A program made the position numbers and the translations under genes. A DNA stretch of 64,000 nucleotides from an uncultured Spartobacteria bacterium (lineage in GTDB: Bacteria > Verrucomicrobiota > Verrucomicrobiia > Chthoniobacterales > Chthoniobacteraceae), in NCBI GenBank assembly GCA_903901425.1, contig CAIURC010000133.1, positions 1 to 64,000 of the forward strand. The letters run 5' to 3'. Each line of letters opens with the position of its first letter. Positions within the stretch are counted from its first letter, which is position 1. Of this stretch, positions 14,567-23,771 are shown piece by piece. The notes beneath the pieces were generated by a model. That model had not been told where the DNA came from. It ran no database searches and saw only the letters and a program-made list of their open reading frames with translations.

Positions 14567-16384
14567 GTGCCGCTGATTCCACCCGAGACGATCGAACAGA
14601 TCCAGAGCGCCAACGACATCGTGGAGGTCGTCGGCGCCTATTTCCCCCTCAAACGGAACGGCCCCGTCTTCAAGGCGCTCTGCCCTTTTCACCAAGAGCG
14701 CACCCCGTCTTTCTCCGTCAACCCGCAACGCCAGATCTTCAAGTGCTTCGGCTGCGGAGCGGGCGGATCGGTGATCCGGTTCGTGATGCTGTACGAAAAC
14801 CTGGATTTCATCGCAGCCGCCCGGAAACTGGCTGAACGCGCCCGGATCCCCTTGGATTTGGACGAGCTTTCCCCGGAATACTCGGCTCAGATTGAACTGC
14901 GGCGGCGGCTGATCTCGCTCCATGCGCTTGCTGCGGACTTTTTTCACCGTCAACTTCTTCGCAGCCCGGCCGCCCAGCCTGCCCGGGACTATCTCCGCAG
15001 CCGGGGTGTCTCTGTGGAGGTCGCTAAGCGGTGGAAACTGGGGTATGCCCCCGGTGGGGGCAGCACCATGGCGGCTCTGGCGCGCTCCGAGGGATTCAGC
15101 CACACCGAGCTTTTGGAAGGCGGGCTGGTCAAACCCCGGTTCGATGACCGTCCCGATGGCCCCACCTACGACCGGTTCCGGGAACGGGTCATGTTCCCGA
15201 TCAACAAAGATACCGGCGAAACCATCGCATTCAGCGGCCGGGTCCTCGACCCGGAGGCGAAGACCGCCAAGTACCTCAACTCCCCTGAAACCCCGCTTTT
15301 CACCAAGGGTGCCGTACTGTTTGGACTGGACCGGAGCAAACGCGCTTTGATCCAGGCCAAGTCCGCGATTGTCTGCGAAGGTCAGCTCGACCTGATCACC
15401 GCATTTGAGGCCGGCATTGAAAACGTCATCGCGCCGCAGGGAACCGCGTTCACCGAGAAACAGGCCCATATCCTCAAACGGTACGTGGACGAGGTTGTCC
15501 TCTGCTTCGACTCGGATATCGCCGGGGAAAAGGCCTCGGAACGCTCTCTCCCCTCGCTTCTGGCTCAAAACCTTTCAGTCCGCGTTGCCCAGATGCCAGC
15601 CGGCCACGACCCGGACTCCCTGATCCGGACCGAGGGAGCCGCCGCGTTTTCCGCTCAAATCTCTGGGGCCAAAGACTTTTTCGAGTTCCAACTCGACCGC
15701 CTCACCCAGCAACCCAGCTTTGCCACCCCAAAGGGCCGAACCAGTGCGGCACACAAGGTCGCGGCTTTCCTGAGCCTGCTTTCCGACCCGATCCGCCGGG
15801 AAACCGAGCTCCAACGGGCCTCCCACCGGCTCTCACTGCCGCCCCAGGAATTTGCGCGCCTGATCAAACCCGTGCGCACCGGCGCCGCCGCATCGTCCGG
15901 TGAATCCCCTGTCGCACCTGCCCCCGAGGACACCCCGCCCCCTCTCCAAGACCCCACGGTCCGCCTCCTGGCCACCGTGGCACTCCTAGACGAAAATGCC
16001 CGCTCATGGCTCAGGGAGGAAAACTGGGAGGATCTTCTGGCCCGCGAAACCGAGGGGCCGCTCCTTGCCAAAATCCTAGGATCCGATCTGGTCCCGGGCG
16101 ATCTGGCATCCGTAAACCGGTTCCTCGCGTCCCTGGATCCGCGCGAGGAATCCGCCGTATCCGGAATTCTCTCCGCCACGCCCCCGAAACTGGCGCTGTT
16201 GATCGCGCAGGACTGCTGGCGCGCCTTGGAGAAGCGCCAGATCCGGGACCGGATGACCGCCTTGGAAATCCAGATCCGGAACCGGATCCTCCCCGAGGAG
16301 GACGTCCTCCAACTGCAGAAACAAATCCTTGCATTAAAAAACCGGCTCTCGGATATTGTTGGGCTCCTCAAACCACCCCTTTAG
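14567..16384 (+). CDS. dnaG: DNA primase
   Basis: 605 residues from GTG 14567; this gives the usual short lead to the zinc finger. The CHC2 zinc-binding domain is at about 40-65 ([13 protein letters not shown], then [10 protein letters not shown]). The catalytic RNA-polymerase core with the TOPRIM fold follows ([26 protein letters not shown]). The C-terminal DnaB-helicase-interaction part is divergent, rich in Ala/Pro around 450. Synthesises RNA primers at the replication fork. It lies 92 bases ahead of rpoD, reproducing the dnaG-rpoD part of the classical macromolecular synthesis operon; rpsU is not adjacent. Confidence 0.95.
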   Translation: MPLIPPETIEQIQSANDIVEVVGAYFPLKRNGPVFKALCPFHQERTPSFSVNPQRQIFKCFGCGAGGSVIRFVMLYENLDFIAAARKLAERARIPLDLDELSPEYSAQIELRRRLISLHALAADFFHRQLLRSPAAQPARDYLRSRGVSVEVAKRWKLGYAPGGGSTMAALARSEGFSHTELLEGGLVKPRFDDRPDGPTYDRFRERVMFPINKDTGETIAFSGRVLDPEAKTAKYLNSPETPLFTKGAVLFGLDRSKRALIQAKSAIVCEGQLDLITAFEAGIENVIAPQGTAFTEKQAHILKRYVDEVVLCFDSDIAGEKASERSLPSLLAQNLSVRVAQMPAGHDPDSLIRTEGAAAFSAQISGAKDFFEFQLDRLTQQPSFATPKGRTSAAHKVAAFLSLLSDPIRRETELQRASHRLSLPPQEFARLIKPVRTGAAASSGESPVAPAPEDTPPPLQDPTVRLLATVALLDENARSWLREENWEDLLARETEGPLLAKILGSDLVPGDLASVNRFLASLDPREESAVSGILSATPPKLALLIAQDCWRALEKRQIRDRMTALEIQIRNRILPEEDVLQLQKQILALKNRLSDIVGLLKPPL

Positions 16385-16476
16385 GCCCGGTTCACCCCGG
16401 TTTCCGTGGCGGAGGCCCGGGCCGCAGGGGGTTGGTTCACGGGAGCCGCTCCCGACTCAACTTTAACCACCTGGGT

Positions 16477-18798
16477 ATGCCCAAAGCCAAACCGAACGCT
16501 GCAAAAAGCGGAAAAAATCCGCGCTTGGCCGCCGCCCCTTCAACCCACCGAAAACCGACCCCTTCTGTGAGCCCGGCTCCCAAACAGAAAAACGGCTCTC
16601 AGCCCTCCGGATCGAAGTCTGGATCGCCGAAATCCGAGAAAAACCCCAAGGAAAAGCCCACCGGCTCAATTTCAGCAAAGAAAGCGGCTTCTGGCGGAAA
16701 AAGCTCCGTGGCTCCCGGTGGAGCCAAATCGGCACAGGGTTCCACCAAAGGCACCGGGCGCGTTTCATCGGAGAACTCTCTGAAAAATACGCAACCCGGG
16801 TCAAAATCCGCTAAACCCTCAAAACCGTCCCCTTCAAAACCGTCCCCTTCAAAACCGTCCCCCCCGACGTCATCCACCAAGTCCAAGGCCACCCCCCAGC
16901 CTCCGGCGACAAAATCCAAAACCGTCCATCCCGAGCCGAAGGCAATGCCCGCATCCAAGACACCCAAAACCGCCCCTGTCAAAAAGACCGCTCCGGAACC
17001 GAAGAGCGGCTCCGGATCCTCCGCCAAACGGAAGCCGGAACAGAAAAACTCCAACGCGGCAATCCCGGTGGAGCCGGCTAAAAAAGAGGTTTCAGAGAAA
17101 AAAGATTCCGCAAAGAAAGAGGCTCAGACCGCTCCCACCAAGGCGCCTCAGGGAGGCAGCACCTCAACGGTTCTGGCAGAACAACCGGATACCCAGGAAA
17201 AAATCCGGGAACTGATCAAACTCCACAAAGAACAGGGCTACCTGACTTGGGACGACTTGAACGAAGCATTTCCTGGGGAGACAGACGGGAACGAACTCGA
17301 CGCGATCATTGTTCGGCTGGGAAGCTTGGACATCCAGATCATTGAGCCGTCCGAGGTGGACAGCGTCAAAGACATCAAAAAGGACCAGGAAGAAGAGGAA
17401 GAAGAGGAAAAGCCTGAGGCGAAACTCGATATCTTGGACGACCCGGTCCGGATGTACCTCAAGCAGATGGGCCAAGTGCCGCTGCTGACCCGGGAACAGG
17501 AGGTGGAGATCTCCAAGAGGATCGAGGACGCCGAACTCAACGTCCAAAAGTCGGTCAACCGCTTCGGGTTCATCTCCCGGGCTTACCTCGATCTCGCCCA
17601 GAAACTGCTCGAAGGCCGCGAACGCTTTGACCGGATCATCCTCGACAAAAAGATCGAGAGCCGGGATCGCTACATGAAGGTCCTGCCGCGGATCTGCCAG
17701 AATCTGGAGTCCGCCGCGCAGACCTGTTCCGACGGGTACCGCACCTACGTGACGCATGGCGGCAAAAACCACGAAACCAAGTCGTACGCCGAGTTCTCCA
17801 AAGCCCACGGGGCCATCCAGCGGATTTACCCGAAGTTCTTCTTCAAACAGAAGGTAACCGAGGAGTTTGTGCATCTGGCCGACGAAACCCACCGGATGAT
17901 CGAGCATCACCTCGAGGAACTCCGCAAGACGGGCGCCTCCGGCCCCGAACCGGGCAAGGTCGATCACGCGGCTAAACTCCGCGAAATCCAGATGCGCACC
18001 TGGCTCAGCCCGGAAGAGTTTCTCAAAGAATACTCTGAACTGAAGCTCTGGCTTCGGAAAGCGCTCAAGGCCAAGACGGAAATGGTGGAGGCCAACCTCC
18101 GTTTGGTGATCTCTATTGCCAAGAAATACACCAACCGCGGCCTCTCCTTCCTCGACCTGATCCAGGAAGGCAACATGGGGTTGATGAAAGCCGTTGAAAA
18201 GTTCGAGTACCGCCGCGGCTACAAATTCTCCACCTACGCAACCTGGTGGATCCGGCAGGCCATCACCCGATCCATCGCCGACCAGGCCCGGACCATCCGG
18301 ATCCCGGTCCACATGATCGAGACCATCAACAAGCTGATGCGGGTCCAGAAACAGCTCGTCCAAGACTACGGACGGGAACCCACGCCAGAGGAGGTGGCGG
18401 ACGAAATCCAATTGCCCGTCGAACGCGTCCGCGCCGTGCTCAAGATGGCCCAGCAACCCATCTCGCTCCAGAGCCCGGTCGGCGAAAGCGACGACACCAG
18501 CTTCGGAGACTTCATCGAGGACAAGAGCGCTGAAAACCCCAGCGACATGACCGCAATCGTCCTCTTGAAGGAAAAAATCAAGGACGTCCTTGAATCCCTC
18601 ACCGAACGCGAACGCCAGGTCCTTGAGCAGCGCTTTGGCCTCGTGGACGGCTACAGCCGCACCCTTGAGGAGGTTGGCCGCCAGTTCAAGGTCACCCGGG
18701 AGCGGATCCGTCAGATCGAGGCCAAAGCTCTCCGGAAAATGCGTCATCCCACCAGAATTCGCCAACTTGAAGGGTTCCTGGACGCAGAGCAGGTTTGA
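16477..18798 (+). CDS. rpoD: Primary sigma factor RpoD with long basic N-terminal extension
   Basis: 773 residues from ATG 16477. The first 235 or so residues are low-complexity, rich in Lys, Ser, Pro and Ala ([14 protein letters not shown] and many KK/EK patches). Region 1.1 follows ([18 protein letters not shown]), an acidic EEEEEE patch, region 1.2 ([20 protein letters not shown]), then regions 2 ([18 protein letters not shown] through [17 protein letters not shown]), 3 and 4 ([20 protein letters not shown]). Conserved regions are intact, so this is the housekeeping sigma factor. The extension is much longer than in E. coli and is of the kind seen in sigma factors of some GC-rich phyla. 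Its role is unknown. Confidence 0.96.
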   Translation: MPKAKPNAAKSGKNPRLAAAPSTHRKPTPSVSPAPKQKNGSQPSGSKSGSPKSEKNPKEKPTGSISAKKAASGGKSSVAPGGAKSAQGSTKGTGRVSSENSLKNTQPGSKSAKPSKPSPSKPSPSKPSPPTSSTKSKATPQPPATKSKTVHPEPKAMPASKTPKTAPVKKTAPEPKSGSGSSAKRKPEQKNSNAAIPVEPAKKEVSEKKDSAKKEAQTAPTKAPQGGSTSTVLAEQPDTQEKIRELIKLHKEQGYLTWDDLNEAFPGETDGNELDAIIVRLGSLDIQIIEPSEVDSVKDIKKDQEEEEEEEKPEAKLDILDDPVRMYLKQMGQVPLLTREQEVEISKRIEDAELNVQKSVNRFGFISRAYLDLAQKLLEGRERFDRIILDKKIESRDRYMKVLPRICQNLESAAQTCSDGYRTYVTHGGKNHETKSYAEFSKAHGAIQRIYPKFFFKQKVTEEFVHLADETHRMIEHHLEELRKTGASGPEPGKVDHAAKLREIQMRTWLSPEEFLKEYSELKLWLRKALKAKTEMVEANLRLVISIAKKYTNRGLSFLDLIQEGNMGLMKAVEKFEYRRGYKFSTYATWWIRQAITRSIADQARTIRIPVHMIETINKLMRVQKQLVQDYGREPTPEEVADEIQLPVERVRAVLKMAQQPISLQSPVGESDDTSFGDFIEDKSAENPSDMTAIVLLKEKIKDVLESLTERERQVLEQRFGLVDGYSRTLEEVGRQFKVTRERIRQIEAKALRKMRHPTRIRQLEGFLDAEQV
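16821..16863 (+). repeat. 15-bp in-frame tandem repeat inside rpoD
   Basis: The unit AAAACCGTCCCCTTC occurs twice in full and then as a partial third copy, encoding KPSPS repeats. Being a multiple of three, slippage would lengthen or shorten the RpoD extension without a frameshift, so length variation between strains is expected. Confidence 0.8.
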
Positions 18799-18934
18799 TC
18801 CCTACCCGGTCTCAACGTAGTTCCCCTCAGAACCGTGCCTTGAATCCACCGGATCTGAAGACCACGGACTTGGGAAACCAATCTTACGTTTTTTTTGCAA
18901 CTTCGGAGGCCCACCCCGGTTTCAATAAGAAACC

Positions 18935-19321
18935 ATGAATCCCAACGAAGACCCCGAACTCTGGAATCTCCTCGGAAAAGCGCGGGAACCCAAGGTTTCG
19001 CCGTACTTTTCACGGAACGTCCTGCGTGCCCTGAGGTCCGAACTTGAATACCCGGCCCCCCAGTCTCTCTGGAAACGGATTCAGTTCTGGGTTTCCCTGC
19101 CGAACCGCCGGGTTTCCTTGGGGGTGGCAGGACTGATGGCCGCCCTCTGCGTGAGCAGCGTTCTCCTCCTGCCATCGACTCGCGAAACGCGCCGTCAGGA
19201 CAACATCAATCAGATCGCTCAGGTCATTGCAGCCAGCCCGGATTACGGGGTCATCTCTCAACTGGACGAACTGCTGGCATCAGAGGAAGGGAACCTATGG
19301 ATCGAAGGAAGCCCGCTCTGA
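18935..19321 (+). CDS. Single-span membrane protein, anti-sigma-like, unknown function
   Basis: 128 residues. The first 60 are cytoplasmic and polar (NPNEDPELWNLLGKAREPK, with SPYFSRNVLRALR), resembling the N-terminal heads of small membrane proteins encoded beside sigma factors in this phylum. One membrane span lies at about 61-79 (VSLGVAGLMAALCVSSVLLL), with a short acidic periplasmic tail. The stop overlaps the next gene by 25 bases, so the two are co-expressed. It starts 136 bases after rpoD. The usual partner, an ECF sigma gene, is absent here; a partner encoded elsewhere is possible. Confidence 0.65.
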   Translation: MNPNEDPELWNLLGKAREPKVSPYFSRNVLRALRSELEYPAPQSLWKRIQFWVSLPNRRVSLGVAGLMAALCVSSVLLLPSTRETRRQDNINQIAQVIAASPDYGVISQLDELLASEEGNLWIEGSPL

Positions 19322-19818
19322 TTTTTTTCTTCCTCATCAGCGGCATTGCGGCCTGGGCGGCAGACCCCCAGCCCCAGCAGCACCCCTCGGGGACTCCTGT
19401 CACAGACACCCCCAAACCGCCCTCCAACGGTCCGCTTCCAACAAAAACCCCGGCTGACCCTGAATTTGAGCATGTCCGAAAGGCCCTGAACGCACTCACC
19501 CCGGAACAGTTTCAGCGATTCCAGCAAAACTTTCTCCGCTGGTCGAATCTTTCGCCGGAGGAGAAAAAGATGCTGAGGGACCGCGAAACCATGCAGCGCC
19601 AGAAGATGCTTGCGGAAGCCCAAAACGCGCTTGCCAAAACAGCACTCCAGCTTGCCGAGGAGCAGAAGGCTCTTTTTTTCAAGCGGTACGGAGAGGAACG
19701 CCGAAAGATTGAGGAATCGCTGCGGGCCGAGATGGATCGCCAGCGCAAACCACGGGTGGAGACCTTGATTCTTGACCTGAAGAACGAGTTCTCATCGCCG
19801 GGGGCTGCAATACCCTGA
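19297..19818 (+). CDS. Secreted DUF3106-like coiled-coil protein
   Basis: 173 residues with a signal peptide (about 1-21, FFFLISGIAAWA), a Pro/Thr-rich linker (22-55), then a long charged helix. The segment NALTPEQFQRFQQNFLRWSN followed by LSPEEKKMLRDRE resembles the DUF3106 repeat (L-x-P-E-x-R-x-x-L-x-x-x-x-x-x-W). Expected in the periplasm. It overlaps the upstream membrane protein gene by 25 bases, which suggests a two-component envelope module. A GC palindrome (19819-19834) follows directly after the stop. Confidence 0.65.
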   Translation: MDRRKPALIFFFLISGIAAWAADPQPQQHPSGTPVTDTPKPPSNGPLPTKTPADPEFEHVRKALNALTPEQFQRFQQNFLRWSNLSPEEKKMLRDRETMQRQKMLAEAQNALAKTALQLAEEQKALFFKRYGEERRKIEESLRAEMDRQRKPRVETLILDLKNEFSSPGAAIP

Positions 19819-20162
19819 GGCCCCGGCCGGGGCCCCCTCGCCCGGCCCGCAGCACCCGCCCCTTCGATTCCAAAGTGAGGGGCGGCATTTTCCATCTAGT
19901 CCGTACCGGGGCTGGGTCGATGGCCGTTTAACCTCTTTTGGCCTCTGTTGCGCCGGGACTCTGAAATCAGGGACCTGGGGATAACGGGGCCGGGCGTCCG
20001 TGCTTGCGCCCCCGTCCCAGCAAATCGACCAAATCGACCAAATCCCAGCAAATCCCAGCAAATCCCAGCAAATCCCCTTGCCCTCTCCGCCGAAACCCCT
20101 TAAAACGCTGCCCCATTTTCCACGATAGTCCCCGGAACCGTCCTTTTAAATTTCCAGTCTCC
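19819..20162. other. Intergenic region with palindrome and tandem repeat
   Basis: No convincing gene in 344 bases. It begins with a perfect 16-base palindrome GGCCCCGGCCGGGGCC at 19819-19834 that could end transcription of the upstream pair, although no T run follows. A 10-base-type tandem repeat lies at 20021-20078. A long open frame reading into the DksA-like gene runs through the repeat but has no supported start. Confidence 0.5.
20021..20078. repeat. Composite tandem repeat (9- and 10-bp units)
   Basis: CAAATCGAC twice, then CAAATCCCAG three times, then a partial CAAATCCCC. It ends about 85 bases before the ATG of the DksA-like gene. Like the 2621-2660 repeat, the main unit is 10 bases long and lies upstream of a gene start. 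Confidence 0.85.
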
Positions 20163-20819
20163 ATGCCCAACTCCAAGCCATCCAAGCCCTCTGCCAAGGC
20201 GACAAAACCGGCCAAAACGCAGGCTGCAGGCGCCAGTGCGGAAAGCCCCCAGCCCGAAGCTGCCCATGCCAAGGAACCCGGCAAGGCGCACCCGAAGGTT
20301 CATGAGTCGGGTCTGCATTTGGGACTGGAGGAGCCCAAGGTCAGCCTGACGCCGTTCCTGAGGAAGCAGCGGGAACGCCTGCTCCAACTCCGGGACAACA
20401 TGCTGGATTCGATGTCGGGCGTGGCCAAGGACACGCTGCGCAGCCGCGCGGAAGGGAGCGAAGCGAGCGCGTTTGGGATGCACCAGGCGGACGCCGGGAG
20501 CGATGCCTACGACCGGGATTTTGCCCTGAGCCTGCTTTCGCAGGAACAGGACGCGCTGTACGAGATCGAACAGGCGCTCAAGCGAATTGAACTTGGGACC
20601 TACGGCGTCTGCGAGATCAGCGGGAAACCCATCAGCCATGCGCGTTTGGAAGCAGCCCCGTTCACCCGGTACACCGTGGAATGTCAGGCTCAGCTTGAAA
20701 AACAGAACCGCGCCAGCCGGAGCCGGGTGCCGGTCACCTCGCTCTTCGGTCTGACGGACACTGGCGAGGAGCCATCGGAGTCTGACGAGGAAGAAACCCA
20801 ACCGGACAGCAAAGACTAA
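20163..20819 (+). CDS. DksA/TraR-family protein with incomplete zinc finger
   Basis: 218 residues. A Lys/Pro/Ala-rich N-terminal tail (1-50) precedes the coiled-coil domain (about 60-145; LTPFLRKQRERLLQLRD, with an acidic tip-like AGSDAYDRDFA at 111-121). The C-terminal finger YGVCEISGKPISHARLEA keeps only C150 and C174; the partners expected at 153 and 177 are Ser and Gln, so a four-Cys zinc site cannot form. DksA-type proteins bind the secondary channel of RNA polymerase and modulate promoters with or without ppGpp. Cys-poor variants that work without zinc are known. It precedes rpmG-rpsR, fitting a link to ribosome synthesis. A 200-residue upstream extension of the frame is not supported. 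Confidence 0.85.
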   Translation: MPNSKPSKPSAKATKPAKTQAAGASAESPQPEAAHAKEPGKAHPKVHESGLHLGLEEPKVSLTPFLRKQRERLLQLRDNMLDSMSGVAKDTLRSRAEGSEASAFGMHQADAGSDAYDRDFALSLLSQEQDALYEIEQALKRIELGTYGVCEISGKPISHARLEAAPFTRYTVECQAQLEKQNRASRSRVPVTSLFGLTDTGEEPSESDEEETQPDSKD

Positions 20820-20905
20820 AAAAAGAGTCCCCGGAGTGCCGCAAACCGACATTCTTTCTGGGAACCACCGACCACTTTAATTAGAAAACACCACCCTACC
20901 CGATT

Positions 20906-21079
20906 ATGGCCCGCGATTTCATCATCCTCGAGTGCACCGAAGCCAAGGCAGAAGGCAAACCGGCGTCACGCTACATCTCCACGCGCAACAAGAAGAGCCC
21001 CAACACCCCCAGCCGACTCGAGAAAAAGAAGTACAACTGGTTCCTTCGCCGGCATACCTTGCACCGCGAAACCAAGTAA
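20906..21079 (+). CDS. rpmG: 50S ribosomal protein L33
   Basis: 57 residues, starting [20 protein letters not shown] and ending [10 protein letters not shown]. The L33 features are the YISTRNKK stretch, the R-L-E-x-K-K-Y pattern and the LHRETK C-terminus. The zinc-binding cysteine pairs are absent (one Cys only), so this is a Cys-minus type. It lies 30 bases before rpsR and both end at the same strong terminator, so it is probably a two-gene operon. Confidence 0.93.
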   Translation: MARDFIILECTEAKAEGKPASRYISTRNKKSPNTPSRLEKKKYNWFLRRHTLHRETK

Positions 21080-21109
21080 TCCCGATCAATCCCACCGTAT
21101 TCTCCTTTT

Positions 21110-21349
21110 ATGCAGCCCAAAACCGCTCAGCGCCGCACCAATTTCCGCCGCCACAACCGTCCGATGCCCAAGCGCCGGATCGACGTCGCGTTGGAAGCCA
21201 TTGACTACAAAAACCCCGAAATCCTTCGCCGCTTCGTGACTGAGGCCGGGAAAATCCTGCCCCGGCGCGTGACCGGTCTTCCGGCTCATTATCACCGGAA
21301 GGTCAACCGCGAGATCAAGCGCGCCCGTGCGGTGCTCCTCATGGCCTGA
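21110..21349 (+). CDS. rpsR: 30S ribosomal protein S18
   Basis: 79 residues. The S18 core is clear: [20 protein letters not shown] followed by [20 protein letters not shown] and RARAVLLMA. Binds S6 and 16S rRNA in the platform of the small subunit. In many bacteria rpsR lies with rpsF and rplI; here it pairs with rpmG, and S6 and L9 are not in the window. Confidence 0.96.
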   Translation: MQPKTAQRRTNFRRHNRPMPKRRIDVALEAIDYKNPEILRRFVTEAGKILPRRVTGLPAHYHRKVNREIKRARAVLLMA

Positions 21350-21375
21350 TCCGCACGCAGAGCCCCAGTTTTCCC

Positions 21376-21406
21376 GAAAGCCGCACCTCGGTGCGGCTTT
21401 CTTTTT
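21376..21406 (+). terminator. Rho-independent terminator after rpmG-rpsR
   Basis: A perfect 12-base stem GAAAGCCGCACC/GGTGCGGCTTTC with a TC loop, followed by TTTTT. It is 27 bases after the rpsR stop. Confidence 0.93.
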
Positions 21407-21492
21407 GCCCGCTCCCAAACAGGGAATGCAGCTGTCCCCCTGCAAAATCCCCTTTCACAACCCTCCTGCACATTCGATAGTGCTTATCTCGC

Positions 21493-22701
21493 ATGCCACA
21501 AAACCCAGCTTTTGACCCCATCGAAGAAGTCCTCGAGGAGATCCGCGCCGGCCGCATGATTGTGGTTACCGACGATGCCGACCGGGAGAACGAGGGCGAC
21601 TTGGTGATGGCGGCGGAAAAAATCACCCCTGCAGCCGTTAATTTCATGGCAATGCATGGGCGCGGCCTTATCTGTACCCCGATCACCGAGGAACGCGCCA
21701 AACAACTGGCCCTGCAGCGCATGGTGATCGAGAACCGGGAAAGTCACCGCACCGACTTCACCGTGTCGGTGGATGCCGCCCAGGGCGTCACCACGGGAAT
21801 CAGCGCGCATGACCGCGCCGAAACCATCCGGATCCTCGCAGACCCGAAATCCCGCTCGGAAGATCTGGTGCAGCCTGGCCATGTTTTTCCGCTCCGTGCA
21901 AAACCCGGGGGCGTGCTCCAACGGACCGGCCACACGGAAGCGAGCGTGGATCTCGCGCGTCTGGCTGGGCTGCAACCTGCCGGTGTGCTCTGCGAGATTT
22001 TGAATCCGGATGGCACCATGGCACGGCTGCCCGAACTTCAAAAGTTCAGGAGGAAGCACAAACTCAAGATGTGCAGCATTGAGGATCTGGTGGCTTTCCG
22101 CCGGACCCGGGAGCGGCTGGTGGAGAAGGAGCAGGAAATTCAGTTCCCCACGGCATTTGGCCAGTTCCAGCTCAACCTCTATCGCTCCCTGGTTGATGGC
22201 TGTCACCATTTGGCTCTGGTCAAGGGCAACATTTCCAAAACCAAGACCACTCTCGTCCGGGTCCACAGCGAGTGTCTGACGGGTGACATCTTTGGATCCA
22301 TGCGCTGCGACTGCGGCACCCAACTTCACAACGCCCTTGCCCAGATCGAGGCCGCCGGCTCCGGAGTTCTGCTCTACATGCGCCAGCACGAAGGACGAGG
22401 CATCGGCCTCCCAGCCAAGATCCACGCTTACAAACTCCAGGAACAAGGCTTGGACACCGTCGAAGCCAACGAAAAACTCGGGTTCCCTGCCGAACTCCGT
22501 GACTATGGAATCGGCGCCCAAATCTTGTTTGACCTCGGTGTTCGAAAAATGCGTTTCCTTACCAACAACCCGAAAAAGGTGATTGGGCTGGAGGGGCACG
22601 GTCTGAAGATCACCGAGGTGGTTCCGCTCCGTGCCGCGCCGAACCCGCACAATGCCCGGTACTTGGAGACCAAGCGGACCAAGATGGGACACACCCTCTA
22701 A
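21493..22701 (+). CDS. ribBA: Bifunctional DHBP synthase / GTP cyclohydrolase II (riboflavin)
   Basis: 402 residues, the normal length of the fusion. The N-terminal half is 3,4-dihydroxy-2-butanone-4-phosphate synthase ([16 protein letters not shown] near residue 27; [18 protein letters not shown] near 152). The C-terminal half is GTP cyclohydrolase II with its zinc cysteines ([16 protein letters not shown]) and [10 protein letters not shown]. It makes the two precursors of lumazine from ribulose-5-phosphate and GTP. ribH follows 89 bases later. No FMN riboswitch-like conserved core is recognisable in the short 5' region. Confidence 0.96.
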   Translation: MPQNPAFDPIEEVLEEIRAGRMIVVTDDADRENEGDLVMAAEKITPAAVNFMAMHGRGLICTPITEERAKQLALQRMVIENRESHRTDFTVSVDAAQGVTTGISAHDRAETIRILADPKSRSEDLVQPGHVFPLRAKPGGVLQRTGHTEASVDLARLAGLQPAGVLCEILNPDGTMARLPELQKFRRKHKLKMCSIEDLVAFRRTRERLVEKEQEIQFPTAFGQFQLNLYRSLVDGCHHLALVKGNISKTKTTLVRVHSECLTGDIFGSMRCDCGTQLHNALAQIEAAGSGVLLYMRQHEGRGIGLPAKIHAYKLQEQGLDTVEANEKLGFPAELRDYGIGAQILFDLGVRKMRFLTNNPKKVIGLEGHGLKITEVVPLRAAPNPHNARYLETKRTKMGHTL

Positions 22702-22790
22702 TTCCAGACTGCGTCGCGCCCGGCGAGCGGCTGACGTGCAAGCGGGGTTGCGTCGCCCGCATACTGCGCTACCATCCGCCACCCGATTCC

Positions 22791-23267
22791 ATGGCACACG
22801 AGCTTCCATCCCGACCCTGTCCACTTTTCGCCCCGCGCAAGTTTGCGATTGTTGCCAGCCAATACAACCCGCGGTACGTCCAAGGCTTGGTGGACTCTGC
22901 GCTGAGCGAGCTGTCCATCATCGCGCCTGGTTCCCCGGCCGCGGTCTGGCACGTGCCCGGCGCGTTTGAAATACCCTTGGTTGTGCAGGAAATCGCCTCC
23001 CGTGGCTTGGCCGACGCCATCTTTGCTTTCGGCGTCATTCTGCAGGGAGCAACCCAGCATGCCGCACTGATTGCCGGCTCAATCACGGACCGCCTCCACC
23101 AGACTTCCCTCCAATTCAGGATTCCCGTGCTCCACGAAGTGCTTCTGGTCCAGGACGAGGAGCAGGCTCGGGCCCGCTGCCTTGAACCCGAACTCAACCG
23201 GGGCGTCGAGGCCGCGCGCGCCGCCGTGCGAATCCTTTCCACCCTCGACTCACTCCGGAACGCCTAA
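22791..23267 (+). CDS. ribH: 6,7-dimethyl-8-ribityllumazine synthase
   Basis: 158 residues. Lumazine synthase motifs in order: VASQYNPRYVQGLVDSA (substrate-binding loop), WHVPGAFEIPLVVQEIA, FGVILQGATQHAALIAG with the catalytic His, and LHEVLLVQDEEQARAR. It condenses 5-amino-6-ribitylaminouracil with the product of RibB. The common GxTxHy version of the third motif is GATQH here. It follows ribBA and sits 11 bases ahead of nusB, the widespread rib-nusB arrangement. Confidence 0.95.
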   Translation: MAHELPSRPCPLFAPRKFAIVASQYNPRYVQGLVDSALSELSIIAPGSPAAVWHVPGAFEIPLVVQEIASRGLADAIFAFGVILQGATQHAALIAGSITDRLHQTSLQFRIPVLHEVLLVQDEEQARARCLEPELNRGVEAARAAVRILSTLDSLRNA

Positions 23268-23278
23268 CTTTTTTCACC

Positions 23279-23767
23279 ATGGGCAAACGTCGCGAAGGCC
23301 GTGAAGCGGCCATCCAATTCCTCTACCAACTCGATCTCAACCCGGAACCGCTCGAATCCCTCAGAACCCGCTTCTGGGAACTCCGTACCGGCCAGGGACA
23401 GAACCCCGTCCCGGAACGCACCCGCCGCTTCGCAGAACAGCTGGTGGAAGGCGTGACCGGTCAGGCAACCGCGATCAACGAACGCATCTCCAAGTGCGTT
23501 GAAAACTACGACCTCAACCGGATCGCCCCTGTGGACCGGAACATCCTGCGCCTCGCAATCTACGAGATGCTCTTCTGCGAAGACATCCCGCCCGTCGTCT
23601 CGATCAACGAGGCCATCGAGATTGCCAAACGATTTGGCGGCGAGGAATCCTCACGCTTCGTCAACGGCGTCCTCGACAAAATCCGGTCTCAGTTGACGCG
23701 CCCTGCCAGAACGGCGGCTCCTCCCCCCTCCCTGCCCCTGCCTCCACACGCCCCTTCGGACTCCTAA
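23279..23767 (+). CDS. nusB: Transcription antitermination factor NusB
   Basis: 162 residues. The all-helical NusB fold is seen from REGREAAIQFLYQLDL through ENYDLNRIAPVDRNILRLAI and SINEAIEIAKRFGGEESSRF to FVNGVLDKI. A Pro-rich C-terminal tail of about 25 residues (TAAPPPSLPLPPHAPSDS) is unusual. Binds boxA RNA with S10 in rRNA antitermination. Between ribH (11 bases) and ftsY (4 bases), so clearly in one operon. Confidence 0.95.
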   Translation: MGKRREGREAAIQFLYQLDLNPEPLESLRTRFWELRTGQGQNPVPERTRRFAEQLVEGVTGQATAINERISKCVENYDLNRIAPVDRNILRLAIYEMLFCEDIPPVVSINEAIEIAKRFGGEESSRFVNGVLDKIRSQLTRPARTAAPPPSLPLPPHAPSDS

Positions 23768-23771
23768 ATCC

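Noticed and set aside
17164-18765. 533-residue minus-strand open frame
   Set aside because: Antisense of rpoD, whose sigma regions are unmistakable.
21407-21492. FMN riboswitch before ribBA
   Set aside because: The 86-base region lacks the conserved FMN aptamer elements and is too short for it.
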